Assembly (NCBI RefSeq): GCF_016904885.1
Contig: NZ_JADWYI010000001.1
Location: forward strand, 2,666,001 to 2,730,000
Reading direction: 5' to 3'
Source: Archangium primigenium
Lineage (GTDB): Bacteria; Myxococcota; Myxococcia; Myxococcales; Myxococcaceae
DNA length: 64,000 nucleotides
In this document: one piece after another, positions 1-9,834 of the stretch
Numbering within the stretch: position 1 is the first letter of the stretch
Layout of the letters: every line of letters begins with the position of its first letter
Notes under the pieces: model-generated
Told to the model about the DNA's origin: nothing
Database searches by the model: none
The model's input: the letters and a program-made list of their open reading frames with translations, nothing else
Made by a program: the position numbers and the translations under genes

Positions 1-117
1 ATGAAGCTGATGAACGAGATCGAGGCCGACGTGGCGGGTCGCGTGGCGGAGATCCTCGTGGAGAATGGACAGCCGGTCGAGTTCGGCCAGGTACTGTTCC
101 GCATCGAGCCCGTTTGA
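1..117 (+). CDS. accB: Acetyl-CoA carboxylase biotin carboxyl carrier protein (3' end)
   Basis: Only the last 38 codons are in the window; the gene starts upstream. The segment begins [11 protein letters not shown], which is the end of the biotinyl domain: the second residue, Lys, is the biotin-accepting lysine of the usual (A/V)MK(L/M) motif, and the following [18 protein letters not shown] matches the hairpin after it. BCCP carries biotin between the biotin carboxylase and carboxyltransferase sites of acetyl-CoA carboxylase, the first step of fatty-acid synthesis in the cytoplasm. It is followed 41 nt later by accC, the usual accBC operon order. The ATG at position 1 is an internal codon, not the start. 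Confidence 0.93.
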   Translation: MKLMNEIEADVAGRVAEILVENGQPVEFGQVLFRIEPV

Positions 118-158
118 CATACGCGGGCGCCATGGGCGCCCCGCGGAGGCACGACATC

Positions 159-1544
<1,386 letters not shown>

Positions 1545-1612
1545 CGGGTTGACTCGCCGTCCGCCGTGCCCGACCGATGACGCTCCCCGGGTATGGGGGG
1601 AGGGTGGATTCC

Positions 1613-1642
1613 TTGACCCCCGAGGGATGATTCCGCTAGCCT
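1613..1642 (+). promoter_or_regulatory. Candidate sigma70-type promoter for the TPR gene
   Basis: TTGACC at 1613-1618 and TAGCCT at 1637-1642 with 18-nt spacing, about 82 nt before the ATG at 1725. It lies in the only sizeable gap (1545-1724) between accC and sgmX. A second TTGACT at about 1549 has no matching -10. The gap otherwise holds C-rich sequence and a purine-rich stretch that includes the ribosome binding site AGGAAG. Confidence 0.4.
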
Positions 1643-1724
1643 CCCCCCTCCCTCGCAGTCTCCTTGAAGGAAGCAGAAACCCCAGCCTTTCCAGGGGGTT
1701 CGCTCGGCAGGAAGCCCACGCTCG

Positions 1725-4700
1725 ATGGACAAGAACAAGATCATCGAAGCCGCCGCCAAGCTCGTCGCGAAGGGTGCCTACGACAAGGCCATCAAGGAGT
1801 ATCAGAAGGTCCTGGACGTAGATCCCAAGGACGGTCGCGTCCTCCAGAAGATGGGGGAGTTGTTCCAGAAGAAGAACGACAACGTCCAGGCGGCCCATTA
1901 CTTCACCAAGGTGGCCGAGGGCTACTCGACGGACGGCTTCTTCCTCAAGGCCGTCGCGCTCTACAAGCAGGTCCTCAAGCTCAACCCCAACCTGCTGGAC
2001 GTGAACCTCAAGCTGGCGGAGCTCCACCAGCAGCTCGGACTGATGTCCGAGGCCATGGCGTATTTCCAGATCGTCGCCAACCACTACGACAAGTCGGGCG
2101 ACGTCAAGAACTCGCTGGATACGCTCAAGAAGATGGTGGATCTCGACCCCGAGAACGTGGCGTCGAAGATCAAGCTCGCCGAGCTCTACGCACGCGAGAA
2201 CATGGCGCGCGAGGCCGCCCAGGAGTTCAAGAAGGCCGCCGAGTACCTCAAGCGCAACAACCGGATGGATGACTGGTTCCGCGTGGCCGAGCGTCTGGCC
2301 ACGCTGGACCCCGACAACGTCGCGCTGGCCAAGGACCTGGCCCAGCAGTACCTCGCGCGCTCGGATTGGAAGCGCGCGCTCGCCCGGCTCCAGGTGTGCT
2401 TCAAGGCGGACGGTCGGGACGTCGAGACGCTCGGCATGCTGGCCCAGGCCTTCCAGGGGCTCGGCCAGACGGCCAAGACCGTCTCCGTCTACAAGGAACT
2501 CGCCAAGGTCTACCAGGAGCGCGACCGGAACGCGGACGCCAACGACATCTGGAACCGCGTCGCGGAGCTGGACCCCTCCGACGCCGACCTGCTGGCGTGG
2601 CAGTCCTCGGGCCCGCAGACGAGCGCTCCCGCCGCGGCGGCGCCCGCACCGGCCCCCGCGCCCGCGCCGGCTCCCGCCCGGCCCTCCATGGCGATGCCCG
2701 TGGCGGCCGCGCCCGCGGCGCCCGCGTCTCCTCCCGCGGGCATGGGCGGCACGCCGTCCGGTGTCTTCGCGGCCGCGCCCGCGCCCGTGTCCACGGCGCC
2801 GGTGGGCAAGGACCAGTTCTCCAAGCTGCTCACGGAGACCGAGGTCTACGTCAAGTACGGCCTGCACGACAAAGCGCTGGATCACCTGCGGAAGATCTTC
2901 GCGGTGGACCCGGAGAACCTCGACGCGCACGAGAAGGCGTACCACATCTACGTCGCCTCCGGGAACATGGCCCAGGCGGGCGAGCAGCTGCTCAACGTGC
3001 TGCGCTTGTGCACGCGCCGCGCCGAGGTGCAGCGCGCTCAGCCGTACCTGGCCACCATCCTCCAGCAGAACCCTGGCCACCCCGAGGTGCCCGCCTTCCT
3101 GTCCGTGCTCCAGTCGGACGAGGCCATGCCCACCACGGGCTCCAACGTGGAGTCGGTGGCCGAGGACGCCATCCTCGTGGACTCCAACGACGACGAGATC
3201 GTCGTGGCCGACGCGCCCGAGGATGCGCTCGCCCAGCCCATGGGCGATGAGCTGGCGCTCGTCTCCGCGAGCGACGAGCACGACGAGGACGCGCAGATCG
3301 TCTCCGGCGAGTTCAGCCTGCCGCCGGAGGATGCCGACGCGGGCCTGGTGCTCGAGGACGAGCCCGGCGCCGTCATCGCGGGGGACGAGCCCCTGTTCGG
3401 CTCCGACGAGGAGCCCGAGGAGGCCACCACCGTCTACATGCCGGAGGCGTCCGACGACGACGCGCTGGCGGCCTCCTCCGACGAGGACGAGGCCCTGGTG
3501 TCGGACGACGCCGGTCTGTCCCTGTCCCTCGGGGAGGACGAGCCGTCGCCCACGCAGGTGGGCGGGCTGAGCTTCGACGCGGACACGTCGGACTCGGGGT
3601 CCGAGTACGCGCTCGAGCTGGACTCCGAGCCCGAGCAGACGTCGGAAGGGGAGGCCGTGCTCGGCGAGGACGAGCCGGTCGTCGAGCCCTACGCGTTCGA
3701 CGAGCCCGAGTCCTTCGCCGCGCCCGAGACGTTCCCGGAGCCGGAGCCCGAGCCCGAGACGTTCCCGGAGCCCGAGCCCGAGCCCGTCCCCGTGGTGGTG
3801 GCCCGCCCGGCGCCCGCCGCTCCGGTCGCCAAGGCCCCGGCGCCCGCCGCTCCGGTCGCCAAGGCCCCGGCGCCCGCCGCTCCGGCCGCCAAGGCCCCGG
3901 CGCCCGCCGCGCCCAAGGCGCCGCCCCAGCCCGTGGCCCCGGTGGTCGAGGAGCCCGAGGAAGAGCCGGGCGGCGAGGAGTGCGACGAGGCGAGCTTCTT
4001 CATCGATCAGGGCATCTACGATGAAGCGCGGGAGATCCTCGAGACGGTGATGATCGCCTTCCCGGGCCATGCGCGCGCCAGCGAGCTGATGGAGAAGCTC
4101 GAGGCGCTCGAGTCGGGGGAGTCCCCGGCGGCCGAGGAGCCCGAGACGCCGTCCGAGCCCGTGGCCGTGCCCGCGGTGCCCGCCCTGGGCGAGTCCCCGG
4201 CGGAGCGCGATGCGTTCGACCTGGCGGCGGAGCTCGCCGGGGAGTTCGGGGACCTGAGCGGCGCGGAGCCGCCGGCGCCCGCCGCCGTGGAAGAGGACTT
4301 CCAGTACTCGGTGGAAGAGGTGTTCGCCGAGTTCAAGAAGGGCCTGGCCAAGGTGGTCAAGCCCGAGGACGTGGACACGCACTACGACCTGGGCATCGCC
4401 TACCGGGAGATGGGCCTCATCGACGACGCGCTCCAGGAGTTCGCCGTGGCGCGCGAGGGCTCCCTGGGCAAGAAGCGCGAGCTGGACTGCCTCACGATGA
4501 CCGGCATGCTCCAGGTGCAGAAGGGCGATGCCCGCGCGGCCGTGGGCACCTTCAAGCAGGCGCTCGGCTCCGAGCACGCCACGCCCGAGGTGTCCAAGGC
4601 CCTCGGCTTCGAGCTGGCCACGGCCTACGAGGCCGTGGGCGAGCTCGGCAAGGCGCTCTACCACTACCAGCGCGTGGCGGAGCTGGACCCGCGCTTCCGC

Positions 4701-4880
4701 GATGCCCAGGGCCACGTGGACCGCCTGGCCGCCACCACGTCGCCGGTGGCGGATCCCCTCACCCCGGCCAAGCCTCCGGGCGGGGGGCGGGGCGGCAGTG
4801 GCGCGCCCCCGTCGGGGGCACGTCCCGTGGCGGCGGCCCCCACCCCGGCCGCCAAGCCGCGTAAGGTCGGCTACGTCTAG
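1725..4880 (+). CDS. sgmX: TPR motility protein, SgmX-like
   Basis: 1051 residues, no signal peptide. TPR helices fill about residues 1-290, then a Pro/Ala linker (~297-360), a second TPR module (~363-465), a very acidic disordered stretch (~470-690), EP-rich and AP-rich repeats (~665-735), more helices (~755-810) and a C-terminal TPR module (~880-1005) ending in a basic tail. In Myxococcus xanthus SgmX is a large cytoplasmic TPR protein recruited to the leading pole, where it works with the GTPase MglA to activate type IV pili. The length, three TPR blocks and the position right after accBC agree with sgmX as I recall it. The start ATG has AGGAAG upstream. Downstream ATPase and tam genes may be cotranscribed (24-nt gap). 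The TPR call is certain; the exact orthology is inference. Confidence 0.75.
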   Translation: MDKNKIIEAAAKLVAKGAYDKAIKEYQKVLDVDPKDGRVLQKMGELFQKKNDNVQAAHYFTKVAEGYSTDGFFLKAVALYKQVLKLNPNLLDVNLKLAELHQQLGLMSEAMAYFQIVANHYDKSGDVKNSLDTLKKMVDLDPENVASKIKLAELYARENMAREAAQEFKKAAEYLKRNNRMDDWFRVAERLATLDPDNVALAKDLAQQYLARSDWKRALARLQVCFKADGRDVETLGMLAQAFQGLGQTAKTVSVYKELAKVYQERDRNADANDIWNRVAELDPSDADLLAWQSSGPQTSAPAAAAPAPAPAPAPAPARPSMAMPVAAAPAAPASPPAGMGGTPSGVFAAAPAPVSTAPVGKDQFSKLLTETEVYVKYGLHDKALDHLRKIFAVDPENLDAHEKAYHIYVASGNMAQAGEQLLNVLRLCTRRAEVQRAQPYLATILQQNPGHPEVPAFLSVLQSDEAMPTTGSNVESVAEDAILVDSNDDEIVVADAPEDALAQPMGDELALVSASDEHDEDAQIVSGEFSLPPEDADAGLVLEDEPGAVIAGDEPLFGSDEEPEEATTVYMPEASDDDALAASSDEDEALVSDDAGLSLSLGEDEPSPTQVGGLSFDADTSDSGSEYALELDSEPEQTSEGEAVLGEDEPVVEPYAFDEPESFAAPETFPEPEPEPETFPEPEPEPVPVVVARPAPAAPVAKAPAPAAPVAKAPAPAAPAAKAPAPAAPKAPPQPVAPVVEEPEEEPGGEECDEASFFIDQGIYDEAREILETVMIAFPGHARASELMEKLEALESGESPAAEEPETPSEPVAVPAVPALGESPAERDAFDLAAELAGEFGDLSGAEPPAPAAVEEDFQYSVEEVFAEFKKGLAKVVKPEDVDTHYDLGIAYREMGLIDDALQEFAVAREGSLGKKRELDCLTMTGMLQVQKGDARAAVGTFKQALGSEHATPEVSKALGFELATAYEAVGELGKALYHYQRVAELDPRFRDAQGHVDRLAATTSPVADPLTPAKPPGGGRGGSGAPPSGARPVAAAPTPAAKPRKVGYV
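3811..3910 (+). repeat. 30-bp in-frame tandem repeat in sgmX
   Basis: Three nearly identical 30-bp units (3811-3840, 3841-3870, 3871-3900) and the first 10 bp of a fourth, each encoding a 10-residue APAAPVAKAP-type unit. The third unit differs by one base (Val to Ala). Because the unit is a multiple of three, changes in copy number by slippage would lengthen or shorten the linker without a frameshift. An EP-rich repeat (FPEPEPEPE type) lies directly before it at about 3735-3790. Confidence 0.9.
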
Positions 4881-4904
4881 CGCAGTCAGAGGTTCGCCGA
4901 GCCC

Positions 4905-5837
4905 ATGACCACCTACCTCGACTACTTCGAACTCTCCCAGGAGCCCTTCTCCAACGCTCCGGTGAGCCGTTTCTATTACAACTCGGCTCAGCACTCCCAG
5001 GCCCTGACCCGGCTCATGCACGCCGTGAGCTACATGAAGGGTCTGTCCATCCTCGTGGGGGACATCGGCGCGGGCAAGACGACGCTGGCGCGCCGCATGC
5101 TCGACTCGCTGCCCGAGTCCGAGTACGAGGCCGCGCTGCTCGTCATCATCCACTCGGGCATCACCGCCAACTGGCTCCTGCGCCGCATCGCCCTGCAACT
5201 GGGCGTGGAGAACCCCGCCCAGGAGAAGCTGGCCCTGCTCTCGCAGCTCTACCAGCGGCTCCTGCAAATCTACGAGTCCGGCAAGAAGGCCGTCGTCCTC
5301 ATCGACGAGGCCCAGATGCTCGAGACGCGCGAGCTGATGGAGGAGTTCCGGGGGTTGCTCAACCTGGAAGTGCCCGAGCGCAAGCTCATCTCCTTCGTGT
5401 TCTTCGGCCTGCCGGAGATCGAGCGGAACCTCAAGCTGGACCCGCCGCTCGCCCAGCGCGTGGCGCTGCGCTACAAGCTCGAGCCCTTCACCGCCGAGTC
5501 CACCGAGGCCTACATCAAGCACCGCCTGCGGCTGGCGGGCTCCTCGCGCATGCCCTTCACCCCCGAGGCCCTGCTGGCCATCCACCAGCACTCGGGGGGC
5601 ACCCCGCGCGTCATCAACAGCATCTGCGACAACGCCCTGTTCGAGGGCTTCCTCGCCCGCGAGGCCTCGCTCGGCGACAAGCTCATCCACAAGATCGCGG
5701 AGAACCTGGGATTGCAGGGCTCCTCGGCGGCCGAGGCCCCGGCCCGCGCCCCCCAGGCAGCAGCCAGCCGGCCAGGCACCGCGAAGGTGGACCTCGCGGA
5801 GATCGACCGTTACCTCGAGGGACTGGGTAAGCTGTAG
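4905..5837 (+). CDS. ExeA/GspA-type AAA+ ATPase
   Basis: 310 residues. It opens with the ExeA-family signature in which a short sequence (YFELSQEPFSNAP) precedes an AAA+ core. Walker A is GDIGAGKTT near residue 53 and Walker B VVLIDEAQ near 130; a helical lid with SGGTPRVINSICDNAL follows at about 225-245, typical of the AAA_22/ExeA family. In Aeromonas ExeA works with ExeB to place the type II secretin through peptidoglycan, and relatives serve pilus systems. Here there is no periplasmic peptidoglycan-binding domain; the protein stops after the ATPase plus a 50-residue Ala/Pro tail. It sits between sgmX and the tam genes, so a polar or envelope-assembly role is plausible but unproven. Confidence 0.82.
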   Translation: MTTYLDYFELSQEPFSNAPVSRFYYNSAQHSQALTRLMHAVSYMKGLSILVGDIGAGKTTLARRMLDSLPESEYEAALLVIIHSGITANWLLRRIALQLGVENPAQEKLALLSQLYQRLLQIYESGKKAVVLIDEAQMLETRELMEEFRGLLNLEVPERKLISFVFFGLPEIERNLKLDPPLAQRVALRYKLEPFTAESTEAYIKHRLRLAGSSRMPFTPEALLAIHQHSGGTPRVINSICDNALFEGFLAREASLGDKLIHKIAENLGLQGSSAAEAPARAPQAAASRPGTAKVDLAEIDRYLEGLGKL

Positions 5838-5842
5838 CGGTT

Positions 5843-8800
5843 TTGGTCCCAAGGAACCGGCAGCAGAGCGCGCGGCGTGTGCCGCCATGGCTCGTCGTCC
5901 TCCTGCTCGTGCTGGGGACGGTGCTGCTGTTGCGCACGCGCACGGCCTGGGACGCCCTCTGCTCCCAGGCGCGGCGCCACCTGCCGGCGCTGATCGGCCT
6001 GGAGGTGGGCATCGGGCAGTGCGAGGTGGATCCGCTCGGTCAGCGGCTCGTGCTGCGCGACGTGTCCCTCACCCAGAAGGGCCAGGACACGCCCCTGCTC
6101 GCGGCGGACGTGGCGGAAATCCAGCTCGGTCTGCCCACGCCCTTCTCCGGCCAGTTCCCCATCGATCAGGTGCGCATCCAGCGGCCCCGGCTCGTGTTGG
6201 ACCTGTCGCGGCCCCGGCCTCCGCGCGAGGACGCGCCGGGTACCTGTCCGCTCGTGCCCCTGAGGCGGCTGCGGCTCGGGCGCCTGGCCATCACCGGCGC
6301 GGAGGTGAAGCTCGTGCTGCCCGAGGGCCGGCAGGTGGAGCTGTCCGAGCTGGACGTGAACCTGCGCGAGCGCTGGGGCGAGGAGGAGTTCGAGGTGGAG
6401 GGCCGCCGGGGTCTGGTGCGGCTGGGGCCGGGGCGCGAGCTCGTCCTCGGGCGGCTCGCGCTCTCCGGAGGCCTGGACGTCGACGAGGCCCTGCTGGAGG
6501 TGGACCGGGCGGAGGCGACGCTCGATGACGTGACGGTGAACATCTCGGGCCGCGTGGAGCGGTTGTGCGAGCCGGTGCTCGCGCTCGACGCCCAGGTGTT
6601 CCTGCCCCTGCGCACGCTCTCGCGCGTGGGGGTGCTGCCCGCGCCCGCCCAGGGCCACCTCTGGACCCGGTTGACGATCAACGGCCGGCCGGAGGCCCCC
6701 ACGGTGTCCGCCGAGCTGTCGGGCAGCGGGCTCGTCTACGACAAGTACACGCCGGGCGCGCTCTCCGCGCGGCTCGTGTACAGCGGCGACCAGGTGACGG
6801 TGGAGCAGATGCGCGTGCCCATCGGACAGGGCGAGCTGCGGCTCACGGGCACGCTCGGGCTGAGGCCGGGGCTGCCCGTGTCGGTGAACCTGGAGACGCG
6901 CGACGCGTCGTTCGGCCGCATCCTGGAGAAGAGCGGGCTGACGGGCTCGTGGGTGGACTTCCCCGCCACGGCCAAGGCGCACCTGTCCGGCACGCTGTGG
7001 CCCCGGTTCAGCGTGTCGGGTGACCTGGACTTCCACCATGGCCGCTTCACGCTGGCCTCGCGCGCGTTCGATGCACCCGCGAACAAGGGCCTCACCTTCC
7101 TCACCTACGAGCGCGGCCACGTGCGCTCGCGGCTCGCGCTCCTGCCCGACCGCGTCACCTTCTCCGAGGTGCAGATCGACACGGGCCGCTCGCGCATCGG
7201 CGGGGACGTGACGCTCTTCTTCGAGGCCCACAAGGGCATGACCGTGCGCGCCGGGGGCGACGTGGACCTGTCGGACTTCGGCCACATCGCGGGGCTCGCC
7301 TGGGCGGGCCGGGGCACGGTGAGCACCACCGTGGAAGGGCCCTACGCGAACGTGCGCATCGGCGCGGAGCTGTCCCTGCGCGACTTCGACTTCTGGAACT
7401 TCGACCTGGGCGTGGTGCAGGGGCGCGTCACGTACCACGACAAGGTCATGGGCCTGCCCATGTTCTCCGGCCAGAAGGGGCGCACCCAGTACTTCGGCAA
7501 CGCCGCGCTCACCTTCGGCCGCGCGCTGCACCTGCGCACCGAGGTGCAGGTGCCGCGCGGCCGCATCGAGGACATCATCGACGTCATCGCCCCCCTGCAC
7601 CCCAACGTCTCGCTCATGCAGGGGCCGCTGGTGGGCGAGGCCTCGGGCCGCGTGGAGATCGACAGCCCGCTGGACGAGTTCGAGGGCCTGGTGGCCCTGG
7701 ACTTCAAGAACACCCTCTACTACGGGCGGCGCATGGGCGACGGCTCGACGCGGCTGCGCTTCGACCGCGAGGGCGCCATGGTGCTCGAGCGCACGACGCT
7801 CGAGGGGCCCCTGGGCCTCACCTGGGTGGAGGGCACCTTCGGACTGTCCGGCCCGACGAAGGGTGAGCTGGACTACCGCTTCGGGGGCGAGAACCTCTCC
7901 CTGGCGGAGCTCGTGGGCCAGGAGTCGGCGAAGCGGCTCGGCGTGGAGGGCGTGCTGGCCCTGGAGGGCAAGGTGTCGGGCACCACGGACCTGCCGGTGA
8001 CCACGGCCCGGGTCTGGGGTCCCCGGGTGACGTTCGCCGAGCGCAACCTGGGCAACATGGGGCTCGAGGCCCGGCTGGAAGGCCTGCAGTTGCAGGTGGC
8101 CGGCCGCCCCTCGCGCGACACGAGCGGCATCCTCTCCCTGCGGCTCAAGGAGCCCTATCCCTTCGAGGCCATGGTGACGCTGGAGCTGCCGGAGATCCGT
8201 CCGCTCCTGCCCACCCATGCCATTACCCAGGGCATGTCCGGCGCGGTCAAGGCGGTGGTGGAGGCCAGCGGCGCGCTGCTCGACACCAAGGCCCTGCGCA
8301 TGCGCACCCGGGTGGAGCGGCTCGCGCTGTCGCGTGGCGAGCTGTCCGGCGAGAACGATGGCCCCATCCTCCTGGAGTACGACAACGACCGGCTGCGCGT
8401 GCCGTCCTTCGTGTTCCGCGGGCCGGACACGGAGCTGTCCGCCACGGGGTGGGCCGGCACCGAGCAGATGGAGTTCTTCCTGCGCGGCGCCCTGGACCTG
8501 CGGCTGCTCGAGTCCTTCTCGCCCCAGCTCGTGCGCACCGGCGGCCGCGTGGAGCTCACCGCGGTGGCCACGGGCAAGCCCTCCCGCCCGGCGCTGGCGG
8601 GCACGGCGCTCATCTCCGACATGCGCGGCGCCCTGAGGGACTTGCCCGTGTCCGTGCGCTCCCTGGATGGCCGCGTGGAGTTCTCCGAGCAGCGCGTGCT
8701 CCTGGAGTCCCTGTACGGCGTGCTCAATGAGGGCCGCATGCAGGCCTCGGGCGACGTGCGGCTGCGCGACTTCCAGCCCGCGGAGCTGGCGCTCAACATG

Positions 8801-9781
8801 TACCTGTCCGACGTGTCCGCGCGCTTCCACGAGGACCTGCCGTTCAACGCCACCGGCTCCCTCACCCTGTCGGGCAACCCGGACGCGCTGCGGCTCGGGG
8901 GCTCGCTGGACATCCGCAACCTGCGCTACCGCCGGGGCCTGGAGCTGGAGGACATCCTCAAGCGCCTGTCGCGCCGCATCGTGCTGCCCTCGCCCACGGC
9001 GGAGCGGCCCCGCGAGTACCTCACCCTGGACGTGGGGCTCAACCTGAGCGACGTCGCCGTGGACAACAACCTGGCCCGGGCCCGGCTGCTCGGCGCGGTG
9101 CGCCTCACGGGCACCAACGCCCGCCCCGGCGTGCTCGGCACCGTGGAGACCGACGCCAACAGCCAGGTCTTCTTCCGCAACAACCAGTTCACCATCAGCC
9201 GCGGCCAGGTGGAGTTCCAGGACCGCTACAGCATCGATCCGGTGTTCGAGATGCGTGCCCAGACCCAGGTGCGCGAGTACCAGGTGAAGCTGCACGCCTA
9301 CGGCCGACCCGCCGCGCCCCAGGTGGTGTTCTCCACCGAGCCGGCCCTGCCCGAGGGCGAGATCGTCTCGCTGCTCACCCTGGGGGTGATGAGCACGGAC
9401 CGGGACACGGTCGCCTCCGCCGGCGCGGGCCTGGCCGCCGAGGCGCTCTTCAACATGTCCGGGTTGGACCGGCAGGTGAAGCGCTTCCTGCCCGACAACC
9501 CCTTCCTCAAGGACATGTCCTTGCAGATCTCCACCACCTACAACGACGCCACGCAGCAGGCCGAGCCCACCGCTCGCCTGGAGTCGAAGTTCCTCACCGA
9601 GCAGCTCAAGATTGGCCTGAGCCAGCCGGTGAGCGGGCGCGGCACCCGGGCCCGGGCCGAGTACCGCTTCGACGACCGGCTCTCCGCCCAGCTCCAGTGG
9701 GACAACGAGCATCCCGAGACGGCCCTGGGAACCCTGGGCAACCTCGGACTCGAGCTCAAGCTGGGGTGGGAATCGCAGTAG
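5843..9781 (+). CDS. tamB: TamB-like translocation and assembly module protein (DUF490)
   Basis: 1312 residues. A single N-terminal membrane anchor (about residues 14-30, PPWLVVLLLVLGTVLLL) is followed by a long beta-rich AsmA/TamB-type body with many GxLxLxxxxPxxLxL repeats, and the conserved C-terminal DUF490 block from about residue 950. TamB spans the periplasm from the inner membrane and works with TamA in outer-membrane protein insertion; the wider family is also implicated in phospholipid transport. The first possible start is TTG at 5843, 5 nt after the upstream stop; GTG at 5879 is an alternative and would place the anchor at the very N-terminus. The order tamB-tamA is the reverse of that in enterobacteria. 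Confidence 0.88.
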   Translation: MVPRNRQQSARRVPPWLVVLLLVLGTVLLLRTRTAWDALCSQARRHLPALIGLEVGIGQCEVDPLGQRLVLRDVSLTQKGQDTPLLAADVAEIQLGLPTPFSGQFPIDQVRIQRPRLVLDLSRPRPPREDAPGTCPLVPLRRLRLGRLAITGAEVKLVLPEGRQVELSELDVNLRERWGEEEFEVEGRRGLVRLGPGRELVLGRLALSGGLDVDEALLEVDRAEATLDDVTVNISGRVERLCEPVLALDAQVFLPLRTLSRVGVLPAPAQGHLWTRLTINGRPEAPTVSAELSGSGLVYDKYTPGALSARLVYSGDQVTVEQMRVPIGQGELRLTGTLGLRPGLPVSVNLETRDASFGRILEKSGLTGSWVDFPATAKAHLSGTLWPRFSVSGDLDFHHGRFTLASRAFDAPANKGLTFLTYERGHVRSRLALLPDRVTFSEVQIDTGRSRIGGDVTLFFEAHKGMTVRAGGDVDLSDFGHIAGLAWAGRGTVSTTVEGPYANVRIGAELSLRDFDFWNFDLGVVQGRVTYHDKVMGLPMFSGQKGRTQYFGNAALTFGRALHLRTEVQVPRGRIEDIIDVIAPLHPNVSLMQGPLVGEASGRVEIDSPLDEFEGLVALDFKNTLYYGRRMGDGSTRLRFDREGAMVLERTTLEGPLGLTWVEGTFGLSGPTKGELDYRFGGENLSLAELVGQESAKRLGVEGVLALEGKVSGTTDLPVTTARVWGPRVTFAERNLGNMGLEARLEGLQLQVAGRPSRDTSGILSLRLKEPYPFEAMVTLELPEIRPLLPTHAITQGMSGAVKAVVEASGALLDTKALRMRTRVERLALSRGELSGENDGPILLEYDNDRLRVPSFVFRGPDTELSATGWAGTEQMEFFLRGALDLRLLESFSPQLVRTGGRVELTAVATGKPSRPALAGTALISDMRGALRDLPVSVRSLDGRVEFSEQRVLLESLYGVLNEGRMQASGDVRLRDFQPAELALNMYLSDVSARFHEDLPFNATGSLTLSGNPDALRLGGSLDIRNLRYRRGLELEDILKRLSRRIVLPSPTAERPREYLTLDVGLNLSDVAVDNNLARARLLGAVRLTGTNARPGVLGTVETDANSQVFFRNNQFTISRGQVEFQDRYSIDPVFEMRAQTQVREYQVKLHAYGRPAAPQVVFSTEPALPEGEIVSLLTLGVMSTDRDTVASAGAGLAAEALFNMSGLDRQVKRFLPDNPFLKDMSLQISTTYNDATQQAEPTARLESKFLTEQLKIGLSQPVSGRGTRARAEYRFDDRLSAQLQWDNEHPETALGTLGNLGLELKLGWESQ

Positions 9782-9834
9782 CGCGAGTTGGTGTCGAAGT
9801 TCCTCATGGGTCGTCCTAGGATTGGAAGACGTCC

